A DNA stretch of 7,614 bases from an uncultured Ruminococcus sp. (lineage in GTDB: Bacteria; Bacillota; Clostridia; Oscillospirales; CAG-272), in assembly GCA_902773455.1 (NCBI GenBank), contig CACYEW010000030.1:1-7614 (forward strand), read 5' to 3'. The notes under the pieces were generated by a model. The model was not told where the DNA came from. It ran no database searches and saw nothing but the letters and a program-made list of their open reading frames with translations. Within the stretch, counting starts at the first letter, position 1, and each line of letters begins with the position of its first letter. The position numbers were made by a program, and so were the translations under genes. Shown here one piece after another: positions 1-6,329 of this stretch.

Positions 1-1294
1 CGACGCCGCTTTTCATTATTATCACGTACGACGGGAATTCCTCGTATTTTCCGAACTGATCGTACCTGCCCTTCACAAGCACCAGCTCGCTTATATCGGA
101 GTAAGAATAGTATACGCCCGATATATCCGTCAGCGACGTTTTATATCTGAATCCGTCTTCGAAAAACGCCGTGAAGGAATTGACGTTAAGAAGAGAAGTG
201 AGGATCAAAAACGTCAGAAGTACGAATATGAGCACCCTTGCGCAGCCGCTTCTTGAAAACGGCGCGGCTACGCTCTCGAGATTTTTAAGATACGCGCGTT
301 TTTTCTTCGAAACGAGCTTGATCGTGAACCGGTTGAATATATAACTCAGCGCCACGGAAAACGGAAAAACGAACGGAGCGGATCCGAAAGCCGCCGGCAG
401 GGTGAACGCGGTGCTCCATAAAGCGCCGGAAAAGATCAGCTTCGCGTAAAGAAAATGAGCTCCTACGTGTAAAAACAACAGAGGAATGAACAGTATCAAT
501 GCGCCGAGTATGATCCGCAGATTCTGATATTTGTTGATCTCCGCGGCGTCGTATACGCTATTGCAGCCTTCGGCGACCGCGTCGTATTTCTCCCGGTCTA
601 CCGATATGAACGATGAAAGACGCACCTGATAATACGTCTTTTTTCTGTATTTGCACATACCGGCGTACGCTTTTTTGTATTTGCCGGCAAGAAACAGAGC
701 GTAAGCCTTCGATTCGTAAAAACTGTCGCTCAGCGCGTAATAATGCTCGAGAGCGGAGATATAAAGATCGTGACCGGGGGCGGAATCATCCTCGCTTGTG
801 AAAATATCGTACCCGAAAAAGCTGTTCACTCCGTCCTTGAATTTATCTTCCAAATCGTCGAGAGCCGGCTTCTGCGACGCGATTATTTCAAGCCTCGCAA
901 GAAATACGCGAAGGTCGCTTTCTATCGAAGCGAATATCTTTTTCATCCGTTCCGGCGTTTCGATGAAAGAAAAATGGTAACACCTGAAATTGTCCGGATC
1001 CATTATATACATCACGTCGTAAAGCGAATATTTGATCTCGGGTCTCCGCCTGTCGAAAATGACGCGCACGTCGAAAATGCTTACGATGCTCGAAACGAGA
1101 GGCGAACGGACAAAGTAAGTATATTCGATATCGTATTTTTCATAACCGGCAAGGCAGACCATTTTTTCAAGCTCGCCTTTGCCGTCTTTTCCGCCGCGTT
1201 CGACGCGGCTGTCGAACGTACAGGCGCCGGTGCTTTCCGAAAACGCGGAAACGCAGTCGAAAAACGCGTCGGCTATATGATTTCTTTTACTCAT
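1..1294 (-). CDS. Multi-pass membrane protein of unknown function, C-terminus cut off by the window edge
   Basis: I do not recognise this family. The frame is open for 431 codons from ATG at 1294 down to the window edge with no stop, so the gene is partial at its 3' end. It starts MSKRNHIADAFF. Residues 1-255 are soluble, mixed alpha/beta, with a helical, charged stretch at about 115-160 and a Tyr/Lys-rich helix pair at 180-222. Hydrophobic segments lie near 261-277, 284-304, 306-322 and 352-372, suggesting 3-4 membrane spans, with a basic loop (KLVSKKKR) at 326-333 that is probably cytoplasmic. After the last span, residues 373-431 form a beta-rich segment containing YSYSDISELVLVKG. There is no signal peptide, so the N-terminal domain is probably cytoplasmic (inference). 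The gene has its own consensus promoter and follows the terminator of the lipoprotein gene. The upstream Shine-Dalgarno match is weak (GAAAG about 10 nt before the ATG). An ATG at 1310 is out of frame by one base. Confidence 0.8.
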   Translation of the reverse strand, partial: MSKRNHIADAFFDCVSAFSESTGACTFDSRVERGGKDGKGELEKMVCLAGYEKYDIEYTYFVRSPLVSSIVSIFDVRVIFDRRRPEIKYSLYDVMYIMDPDNFRCYHFSFIETPERMKKIFASIESDLRVFLARLEIIASQKPALDDLEDKFKDGVNSFFGYDIFTSEDDSAPGHDLYISALEHYYALSDSFYESKAYALFLAGKYKKAYAGMCKYRKKTYYQVRLSSFISVDREKYDAVAEGCNSVYDAAEINKYQNLRIILGALILFIPLLFLHVGAHFLYAKLIFSGALWSTAFTLPAAFGSAPFVFPFSVALSYIFNRFTIKLVSKKKRAYLKNLESVAAPFSRSGCARVLIFVLLTFLILTSLLNVNSFTAFFEDGFRYKTSLTDISGVYYSYSDISELVLVKGRYDQFGKYEEFPSYVIIMKSGV

Positions 1295-1310
1295 AAAAAA
1301 ACGCTTTCAT
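1287..1310 (-). other. Short upstream ORF (MKAFFYE) overlapping the start of the membrane protein gene
   Basis: ATG at 1310 opens a 7-codon frame, MKAFFYE, whose TAA (1289-1287) lies inside the first codons of the main gene (ATG at 1294). The two frames differ by +1. A run of seven T residues on the minus strand (1301-1295) sits between the two ATGs. Loss of one T would place ATG 1310 in frame and give a protein starting MKAFFMSKRN. It may be a coupling or leader ORF, a slippage site, or simply chance; no good Shine-Dalgarno precedes ATG 1310. Confidence 0.3.
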
Positions 1311-1324
1311 ATTGATATATGGTA

Positions 1325-1353
1325 ATTATAACCGCTTTGTCACATTTTGTCAA
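1325..1353 (-). promoter_or_regulatory. Sigma-A promoter for the membrane protein gene
   Basis: Read on the minus strand, the -35 box TTGACA (1353-1348) and the -10 box TATAAT (1330-1325) are both exact consensus and are 17 bp apart. The expected transcription start is near 1318, giving a leader of only about 24 nt before ATG 1294. It lies directly behind the terminator of the upstream lipoprotein gene, which indicates an independent transcription unit. Confidence 0.85.
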
Positions 1354-1357
1354 GTAT

Positions 1358-1386
1358 AAAAAAAGACTTTCGGTTTCCCGAAAGCC
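1358..1386 (-). terminator. Rho-independent terminator of the lipoprotein gene
   Basis: On the minus strand a 9-bp stem (1386-1378 pairing with 1373-1365, one G-T pair) closes a GAAA tetraloop and is followed by seven T residues (1364-1358). The stem begins 15 nt after the lipoprotein stop codon. Confidence 0.9.
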
Positions 1387-1401
1387 TTTCGATGCGTTTT
1401 A

Positions 1402-2667
1402 TCAGCCGTATAATTCGATGCTCTTGATCCAGACTTCGCCGCTTTCAGCTTCGGACGGGTCGAATCTGAGCTGATACAGAGAGCCTGACCAGCACTCGGA
1501 TTCTTCGAACGTAAGGATGATCTCTTCAAACGTCGTGTTTTCGTCGCCGGAATTAGCGTAAGCAAGGTGTTCGGAGCCTTTTTCGGACCAGTCGGGGTTG
1601 CCGTCGGAGGTATAGAAGAACTGACCGGCTACGTTTTTGCCGCCGGCTCTGTTGCAAAGCGTTATAACGATGCAGGCAACGCCTTCCGTGGCAAGGTCGA
1701 TATCGATCGCCGGGCATTTGACAAACGGGTCGTTGCCGGTGATTATGCATTTGAAGTAATCGTTTTCAACCGCGGAATCGGGAGATACGGCGCCCGAGAA
1801 CACGAACATTTCGTCGCTCGATTCGGCGCCCTCTTCATGTTCGTCGGCGCTGAACCATGCGTTTTCAGCGTTGATCGTCGTGAAGTCGACTTTGTAAAGT
1901 ACCGTCTTGCCGGCGCGGGGATCGACTTCCGGAGGAGCGGTATCTTCGCCTTCTTTTATCGCCTTATCGGGGTTGGTCGTCTGGAGCTTGATGTAGTCGA
2001 TATAAACTACGCCCTCGCCGCCGTCGACGTAGTCGAAGCGGATGTCTTTGAAATTGCCGAGACCTTCGTCCCATCCGTTGACTTCCCACGTGTCGATGAT
2101 GACTTCTTCCCACTGGCCTTCACCGTCTTCACTGTCTTCAGCCGTGAATTCGTAATCGAACTTATGAGAGAAATCTTCGGTCGGACCGCCCTTTTTCGTT
2201 GCGTTGAAGAACATCTGAGCGCCGTAGCTTTCGGATACGTTCTTCACGCGGATAACGATACGTTCGATATCGTCGCAGCTGATCTTTGCTTTGAGCTTGC
2301 TCGACGTGATATGCGGGTCGTCACCGTCGATCGTGCAGATCAACGAGCCGTCTTCACCGGCTTCGATCGTGGTGCTGTGGGTGGCGTACCAGCCGAGATC
2401 GGCGGGATTGTCAAAGGACCATACGTATAAGTCGTACCACTTTTCTTCCACCGGCGCTTCGGTCGCCGCTTCCGTCGGAGCTTCCGTTACGACGGCTTCG
2501 GTGGGAGCCTCTGTCGGCGCTTCGGTCGGCGCTTCGGTCTTGTTTTCCGGAGCTTTGGTAGACGGGGTCGTATCGGGAGCGGGAGTCTTTTCGCCGCACG
2601 CCGCGAATACGCTTGCGATCATCATTACGACGAGCGCGAGAGCCAGAATTCTCAATGCTTTTTTCAT
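1402..2667 (-). CDS. Surface lipoprotein with Thr/Pro-rich linker and two related beta-sandwich-like domains
   Basis: The protein has 421 residues. Residues 1-23 form a lipoprotein signal peptide with lipobox VFAAC, so Cys24 is the probable lipidation site and the product should be anchored on the outer face of the membrane. Residues 28-75 are a low-complexity Thr/Pro/Glu/Ala linker with repeated TEAP units. Two domains follow, about 78-228 and 254-420. They share the same order of motifs: GDDPHI versus GNDPFV, IERIVIRVKN versus VACIVITLCN, AQMFFNATKKG versus GQFFYTSDGN, a WEEVIID/FEEIILT strand, and a closing strand VYIDYIKL versus VWIKSIEL. This points to an internal duplication. The Trp-rich beta pattern resembles galactose-binding-like or carbohydrate-binding modules (inference); no catalytic motif is visible. 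A likely role is binding of glycans or other extracellular ligands. The start is supported by an AAGGA Shine-Dalgarno 8 nt upstream. It has its own promoter, a leader hairpin and a terminator, so it is monocistronic. Confidence 0.88.
   Translation of the reverse strand: MKKALRILALALVVMMIASVFAACGEKTPAPDTTPSTKAPENKTEAPTEAPTEAPTEAVVTEAPTEAATEAPVEEKWYDLYVWSFDNPADLGWYATHSTTIEAGEDGSLICTIDGDDPHITSSKLKAKISCDDIERIVIRVKNVSESYGAQMFFNATKKGGPTEDFSHKFDYEFTAEDSEDGEGQWEEVIIDTWEVNGWDEGLGNFKDIRFDYVDGGEGVVYIDYIKLQTTNPDKAIKEGEDTAPPEVDPRAGKTVLYKVDFTTINAENAWFSADEHEEGAESSDEMFVFSGAVSPDSAVENDYFKCIITGNDPFVKCPAIDIDLATEGVACIVITLCNRAGGKNVAGQFFYTSDGNPDWSEKGSEHLAYANSGDENTTFEEIILTFEESECWSGSLYQLRFDPSEAESGEVWIKSIELYG
2452..2538 (-). 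repeat. Tandem TEAP-coding repeat in the lipoprotein linker
   Basis: Residues 44-72 are built of TEAP and close variants (TEAVV, TEAA), encoded by imperfect 12-bp DNA repeats. Such a linker probably holds the binding domains away from the membrane and through the cell wall (inference). Repeats like this can change copy number between strains. Confidence 0.8.
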
Positions 2668-2683
2668 ATATTCATTCCTTTCC

Positions 2684-2705
2684 GTATTTGCCTCCCGGCA
2701 AATAC
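2684..2705 (-). promoter_or_regulatory. Perfect hairpin in the 5' leader of the lipoprotein mRNA
   Basis: Two perfectly complementary 9-base arms (2705-2697 and 2692-2684) flank a 4-base GGGA loop on the minus strand. The element begins about 13 nt after the expected transcription start and ends just before the Shine-Dalgarno region (about 2682-2674). There is no T run, so it is not an ordinary terminator. It could stabilise the mRNA, affect ribosome access, or be a palindromic operator in DNA. Which of these applies cannot be told from sequence. Confidence 0.6.
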
Positions 2706-2724
2706 ATTATATGATTACAGTTTA

Positions 2725-2753
2725 ATTGTAGCACACGGCAGCGTAAAAGTCAA
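2725..2753 (-). promoter_or_regulatory. Sigma-A promoter for the lipoprotein gene
   Basis: On the minus strand the -35 box is TTGACT (2753-2748) and the -10 box is TACAAT (2730-2725), 17 bp apart, with an extended -10 TG (TGC before the hexamer). The expected start is near 2718, giving a leader of about 50 nt that carries the hairpin at 2684-2705. Confidence 0.8.
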
Positions 2754-2805
2754 TAGTTATTTATCCAAAAAAACGGCTCCGATATGTGCAAAATTACCGA
2801 AAAAC

Positions 2806-2837
2806 AAAAAACGCCGCCGGATAATTAAAGGCGGCGT
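2806..2837 (-). terminator. Rho-independent terminator of the methionine sulfoxide reductase gene
   Basis: On the minus strand an 8-bp GC-rich stem (2837-2830 with 2818-2811) with an 11-nt loop is followed by a T run through 2806, with more T after one G. It lies about 28 nt after the stop codon and just upstream of the lipoprotein promoter. Confidence 0.88.
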
Positions 2838-2840
2838 ATA

Positions 2841-2857
2841 CCGCGGCTGTACCGCGG
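2841..2857 (-). other. Short GC hairpin between the stop codon and the terminator
   Basis: Two copies of the self-complementary CCGCGG (2841-2846 and 2852-2857) flank a 5-nt spacer and can form a 6-bp stem. It sits 8 nt past the reductase stop codon and 3 nt before the terminator stem, so the 3' UTR would hold two stem-loops in series. No further function can be read from it. Confidence 0.4.
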
Positions 2858-2865
2858 ATCGCTTT

Positions 2866-3312
2866 TTACAGCGCTTTTTCGATCACCGCGGCGAGCGCTT
2901 CGAAAACGGTTTTATCTTCGTCGGTGAATCTGCCGACGGTCTTGCTGTCGAGATCGAGAACGCCGTAAATCGCCCCGTCTTTGTAAAGCGGTACGACCGT
3001 CTCCGAGCGCGAATCGGGATCGCAGGCGATATGACCGGGAAATTCGTGAACGTTGTAAACGACCTGAGTCGTCTTCGTCTGCACCGCCGCGCCGCATACG
3101 CCTTTGCCCGGCATTATTTCGATACAGGCGGGTTTGCCCTGAAACGGTCCGAGCACGAGAACGCCGTTTTCAAGGATATAAAATCCCGCCCAGCTTATAT
3201 CGTCGAAAGTGTTGTAAATATACGCCGCGGCGTTCGCGAGGTTCGCGATCCTGTGCGGCACGCCCGAAATGAGAGCTTCGAGACCTGAAACGATTTCGTG
3301 AAGATCAGACAT
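2866..3312 (-). CDS. msrC: Free methionine-(R)-sulfoxide reductase, GAF-domain type
   Basis: The 148-residue product is a single GAF domain and matches the fRMsr (MsrC/YebR) family in length and motifs. The family reduces free L-methionine-(R)-sulfoxide to methionine in the cytoplasm, with electrons usually from thioredoxin, and so repairs oxidised methionine. The three family cysteines are present: Cys63 (in GKPACIEI), Cys73 (GKGVCGAA) and Cys97 (GHIACDPDSRSE). Their spacing of 10 and 24 residues equals that of E. coli Cys84, Cys94 and Cys118, the last being the catalytic one. Other family signatures are WAGFYI at 41-46, LGPFQGKPAC at 54-63 and GVLDLDS at 117-123. The start is fixed by a strong GGAGG (3323-3319) six nt upstream of the ATG. 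The gene stands alone between the tRNA-Thr terminator and its own terminator. No convincing -35/-10 pair was found upstream, in contrast to its neighbours. Confidence 0.95.
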   Translation of the reverse strand: MSDLHEIVSGLEALISGVPHRIANLANAAAYIYNTFDDISWAGFYILENGVLVLGPFQGKPACIEIMPGKGVCGAAVQTKTTQVVYNVHEFPGHIACDPDSRSETVVPLYKDGAIYGVLDLDSKTVGRFTDEDKTVFEALAAVIEKAL

Positions 3313-3413
3313 TTTTTACCTCCGGATTGACCGACGGCCGTGATTTATGCGCCGGCTTTTTTTGCTTTTTGCGATGCGCCGCGAATGATATGAACGGGCG
3401 GCGATGAACGGTA

Positions 3414-3451
3414 CGCGCGGAGCTTCATTTCCGCGCGCCGAAGCGCGCTTC
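3414..3451 (-). other. Overlapping GC-rich hairpins upstream of the reductase gene
   Basis: Two stems share bases 3433-3437 and cannot form together. On the minus strand the first is GCGCGC-TTCG-GCGCGC (3448-3433), which has the very stable C-UUCG-G loop in RNA. The second pairs 3437-3430 with 3421-3414 (8 bp, 8-nt loop). An exact 12-bp palindrome covers 3440-3451. They lie between the tRNA terminator and the reductase gene. They could be a structured leader or the remains of a second terminator; neither stem has a T run after it. Confidence 0.4.
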
Positions 3452-3456
3452 ACTGA

Positions 3457-3482
3457 AAAAGCCTCGCGGCTGCGAGGCTTTT
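3457..3482 (-). terminator. Rho-independent terminator of tRNA-Thr, probably bidirectional
   Basis: A 7-bp GC stem (3478-3472 with 3467-3461), extended by four A-T pairs to 11 bp, has a 4-nt loop and is followed on the minus strand by five T residues (3460-3456). It starts 2 nt after the tRNA 3' CCA. The A and T flanks make it symmetric, so it could also act in the other direction. Confidence 0.88.
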
Positions 3483-3483
3483 C

Positions 3484-3559
3484 TGGAGCTGCTAATCAGA
3501 ATCGAACTGATGACCTCATCCTTACCAAGGATGTGCTCTACCGACTGAGCCATAGCAGC
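3484..3559 (-). tRNA. tRNA-Thr (anticodon GGT)
   Basis: The 76-nt minus-strand gene folds into a full cloverleaf: a perfect 7-bp acceptor stem GCTGCTA/TAGCAGC, a D arm GCTC...GAGC, an anticodon stem CATCC/GGATG with loop TTGGTAA (anticodon GGT, reading ACC and ACT), a 5-nt variable loop AGGTC, and a T arm ATCAG/CTGAT with loop TTCGAAT. Position 73 is T and the CCA end is encoded (3486-3484). A tRNA-Thr(GGU) with U73 is, as far as I recall, usual in Bacillota. It has a dedicated promoter and terminator, so it is a single-gene unit. Confidence 0.98.
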
Positions 3560-3579
3560 GTTTTTTCGATAGCCTTGCC

Positions 3580-3608
3580 ATTATATCAAATCAAATCGCA
3601 AATGTCAA
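3580..3608 (-). promoter_or_regulatory. Sigma-A promoter for tRNA-Thr
   Basis: On the minus strand both boxes are exact consensus: TTGACA (3608-3603) and TATAAT (3585-3580), 17 bp apart, with a TG extended -10. The expected start is near 3573, so the 5' leader removed by RNase P is about 14 nt. Such a strong promoter fits a stable RNA gene. Confidence 0.92.
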
Positions 3609-3627
3609 GTCTTTTTTTGAAAAAAAT

Positions 3628-3659
3628 AAAAAAATCCGCCGGGAACGTTTCCCGGCGGA
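3628..3659 (-). terminator. Rho-independent terminator of the glycoside hydrolase gene
   Basis: On the minus strand a perfect 11-bp stem (3659-3649 with 3645-3635) with a 3-nt loop is followed by seven T residues (3634-3628) and a further T-rich stretch. It begins 11 nt after the stop codon and ends 19 bp before the -35 box of the tRNA promoter. Confidence 0.93.
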
Positions 3660-3670
3660 AAGGAGTGCAA

Positions 3671-6262
3671 TTATTTCTTTTTCTTCTTAAGGATCAGCAG
3701 TATCGCGGCTGCGGCGATTATTACCGCCGCGGCGGCGATGATCGCGATGACGACCGGCGACAAGCCTTTGTTTTCGGCCGGATCTTCGCCTGCGGGAGCC
3801 TTATCGGTGACGTTTGACGGAGCGGTGGAGGGTTCCGTCTGCACGGGAGCCGGAGCGGTTTCGGTCACCTTTTCGGTGCCTGTCTGAGATGCGCCGTCGG
3901 ACGTCGCCGTGAAGCTGTACTTGAATCTGCCGCCCGGCGCAGCGTCGCCCGTGCGGTAAAAGTCGAGTATCTCGCCCTTGAAAGCGCCGCTGCCGTCCTC
4001 ATCCTGAACGTTATCGGTCCATTTGAAATTGACGGTGTAGTCTTCGCCGCTTATGCCGAGGGCGGATTTCGGTAGGCTCATAATGAGCGTTTTGCCGTTC
4101 ACGGCGTAGCTTATATCGCATACCGCCGCGGTCTCGTAGCCGGTGCCGGTGAATTTTTCAAGATACGCTTTGTCCTGCGCCGCGGGTTTTTTGCCTATTA
4201 CGTAATCGAAGCTTTCCCAGCCCCAGCCGTCTTCGCAGTCGATATAAAGATTCATCCAGAGCGGATCGGTGTACGGGGTTATGTCGTTCTGACACTCGAC
4301 GTAGAAATACAGGTTTTCAGCGTCGCGGGCTACCTTCGCGCCGACGAAGTCGTTTCTGCCCGAGCTGTCTTTGTAATAATACGACCCGTAGCCTTTGGCG
4401 TCGCGGTCGAACGTGTTGTTCGGGTATGCGACGTAGTACGGTCCTACGTTCGCGAACTGATCCGCGCCGCCTTTGATATCGACCGTCTTCGCTTCGCTCG
4501 CCTTCGGCTGTTCAGCGCAGCCCTTGTACTTTCTTATGTACGAGACCATCTGATAATAGTAGTTGTCGCGGAGCTGACCTTTGCTCGGCTCGATATCGCG
4601 CGAGAATTCGTCGTTGAACTCATCGGGGAACGCGTTCTTTACGACCGCTCCGGAATCGGGCCATTTTTCGTATCTGCCGGCGATCCATTCGTTCCAGCCC
4701 GTGATGAATATTACTCTCGGGTCGACCTGGAGCGCGTATTCGAACTGTTCTTCGAAGTTCGCGCCGAGGCAAACGGCGTTTTCACGGGTATCGTAGCCTT
4801 TTGAGGTATACGTTCTGCCGATGACGTTCTCGCCGTTCATAGCCGTGATCTGATGCGTTTTCGCATTATGGTTCACCGCAACGCCGACGGTCATCTGCTC
4901 GACGACCTTTTTTTCGCTTCTCGAATGATACACAGCCTGCGGATAAGTGGAGAGCCAGCCCCACGTGTTGTAGTCGGTGCCTCCCACGAGATAACCGGGC
5001 TGACCGCCGCGGAACGTGAAGAACTTTCTTATCTCCTTGCCGAGCAGGTCGCTTGCGTCCACGTAACTCTGGTGAGCCATCACCATGGGCTTGCCGTCCC
5101 AGTAGAACCAGAGCTTCTGATATTTGTTTTTCAGGAATATATCCTGATAGATCGAACGCAGCTGCTTATCGGTATTCTTGTTCTTGTCGTCGCCGAACGG
5201 AAGAAGGAACGATATCTTCGGTACGTCGACGCCGTCGTCGAGAGCCTCCTGGAAGGTCTCGAATATGAATTTATAACTGTCTTTGAACGTAAAGGTGCCG
5301 TTCGTGTTGTCGAAGAATATCACGTCGACTCCGGCGTTGGCAAGCATTTCGGCGTGCTTTCTGAGCACCCATTTGTCGTTCGTTTTATAGAAGCCGAAGA
5401 TGGATTCGTTCCAGAAATTGACCGTTGCTCTCTTGGGCCATTTGGAGAAAGAGTAATCGTTTTTCGCCTCGGGGTACTGCTCGACGAATTTCTGAATGTT
5501 AAGAGGCTCGCCGCTGTCCTGCGAGACGTGCCACGACCAGTAAAACAGCGCGACCGTGCGGTCCTCGCGTTCGCCGCCGACGTCGGCGTAGGTAGGTAAA
5601 GTCCTGCCGAGCTCGTCGGTCGCCACCCACGTGCTCGGGTTCGCCGCGCGGGCTATCACCGCGTCTTCCGCGGTCGGAACGTATTCGTCCGGAGCTTTAT
5701 GGTCGCCCGTGATCGGATTTGCCGTCTGTACGGCTGAAAAAGGTTCGTCGACCTTCTGCGTGAAGGTGACCGTGACGTTGAGGTCAGCCGAAGATTCGGA
5801 TCCGTCGACGTATACGAGACCCTTTCCGGCGGAGTTGCCGCTCCACTGCCATACGGCGAGCTGCGAATTGTCGTTTCTCGCGCAGATGAAATACTCTCCC
5901 GCGGGCAGCTCGTCGAAAGTCACAGAGTGCTTGAGGTTGTCGTTTACGGGATCGAACTTGTTGGAAGCCAAAGGCTTTGATCCGACCGTGGTTTCATAAT
6001 CCGTATCCCATTTGTAGACCGACAGCGTAGATACCGAGTCTTTTTTCAGATAAGTGCTCAGACGCATCGAAACGCCGCAGAACGGCGCGTTGACGCGGAG
6101 CCTTACACCATAAACCGAGCCGAGAGGGACCTGCACGGCGGAACCCTCGCCCTGGTTCGGATAAGCGTTCACGTCGTACGTATCGCCGTCGGCGAATACG
6201 GCCGCCGAAAAAAGCGTCGCCGCGACGAGCGCAATACTTATGATCGAAATTAGTTTTTTCAT
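3671..6262 (-). CDS. Secreted, membrane-anchored glycoside hydrolase of the GH71/GH99-like group
   Basis: The 863-residue protein has five parts. Residues 1-24 are a signal peptide ending AVFA. Residues 28-170 form a beta-rich domain. Residues 236-580 are a TIM-barrel-like catalytic region starting TVALFYWSWHV, with DVIFFDNTNG at 313-322, KLWFYWDGKPMVMAH at 383-397 and ITGWNEWIAGR at 520-530, ending in NYYYQMVSYIRKYKG at 567-581. Residues 595-785 resemble a CBM9-like or DOMON-like beta-sandwich. A Thr/Pro-rich linker (786-835) leads to a membrane span (836-858) with a five-lysine tail inside the cell. The WNEW motif and the RDIEPSKG segment near 555-562 match bacterial proteins related to GH71/GH99; Glu525 is a candidate catalytic acid (inference). 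It probably cleaves a polysaccharide or glycan at the cell surface; the substrate cannot be told. There is no LPXTG motif, so it is held by the C-terminal helix. The start has GGAGG (6271-6267) 4 nt upstream. It has its own promoter and terminator, but read-through from spoVAC is possible. Confidence 0.85.
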   Translation of the reverse strand: MKKLISIISIALVAATLFSAAVFADGDTYDVNAYPNQGEGSAVQVPLGSVYGVRLRVNAPFCGVSMRLSTYLKKDSVSTLSVYKWDTDYETTVGSKPLASNKFDPVNDNLKHSVTFDELPAGEYFICARNDNSQLAVWQWSGNSAGKGLVYVDGSESSADLNVTVTFTQKVDEPFSAVQTANPITGDHKAPDEYVPTAEDAVIARAANPSTWVATDELGRTLPTYADVGGEREDRTVALFYWSWHVSQDSGEPLNIQKFVEQYPEAKNDYSFSKWPKRATVNFWNESIFGFYKTNDKWVLRKHAEMLANAGVDVIFFDNTNGTFTFKDSYKFIFETFQEALDDGVDVPKISFLLPFGDDKNKNTDKQLRSIYQDIFLKNKYQKLWFYWDGKPMVMAHQSYVDASDLLGKEIRKFFTFRGGQPGYLVGGTDYNTWGWLSTYPQAVYHSRSEKKVVEQMTVGVAVNHNAKTHQITAMNGENVIGRTYTSKGYDTRENAVCLGANFEEQFEYALQVDPRVIFITGWNEWIAGRYEKWPDSGAVVKNAFPDEFNDEFSRDIEPSKGQLRDNYYYQMVSYIRKYKGCAEQPKASEAKTVDIKGGADQFANVGPYYVAYPNNTFDRDAKGYGSYYYKDSSGRNDFVGAKVARDAENLYFYVECQNDITPYTDPLWMNLYIDCEDGWGWESFDYVIGKKPAAQDKAYLEKFTGTGYETAAVCDISYAVNGKTLIMSLPKSALGISGEDYTVNFKWTDNVQDEDGSGAFKGEILDFYRTGDAAPGGRFKYSFTATSDGASQTGTEKVTETAPAPVQTEPSTAPSNVTDKAPAGEDPAENKGLSPVVIAIIAAAAVIIAAAAILLILKKKKK

Positions 6263-6292
6263 ATTGCCTCCGATAGTTTTACTTCATTATTT

Positions 6293-6321
6293 ATTATACC
6301 GTAAGCGAAATGAAAAGTCAA
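6293..6321 (-). promoter_or_regulatory. Sigma-A promoter for the glycoside hydrolase gene
   Basis: On the minus strand the -35 box is TTGACT (6321-6316) and the -10 box is TATAAT (6298-6293), with a 17-bp spacer. The expected start is near 6286, about 24 nt before the ATG. The -35 box starts only 8 bp after the spoVAC stop, with no terminator between them. Confidence 0.85.
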
Positions 6322-6329
6322 GCAAAAAA

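Noticed and set aside
743..1315. Plus-strand open frame of 190 codons at the left end
   Set aside because: It is the shadow of the partial membrane protein on the minus strand, whose frame is open to the window edge and contains clear membrane spans and a consensus promoter.
1567..2430. Long plus-strand open frame of 287 codons
   Set aside because: It lies wholly antisense to the lipoprotein gene, which has a signal peptide, lipobox, Shine-Dalgarno, promoter and terminator. The antisense translation shows no family motifs and no ribosome binding site; it follows from GC-rich codon use.
2706..2711. Second TATAAT on the minus strand ahead of the lipoprotein gene
   Set aside because: No -35-like box lies at 16-18 bp upstream, while the promoter at 2725-2753 has both boxes.
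3330..3410. Sigma-A promoter for the methionine sulfoxide reductase gene
   Set aside because: A TATCAT and a CATAAA hexamer are present on the minus strand, but neither has an acceptable -35 box at the right distance.
4853..5599. Plus-strand open frame of 248 codons
   Set aside because: It is antisense to the catalytic domain of the glycoside hydrolase, without recognisable domains or translation signals.
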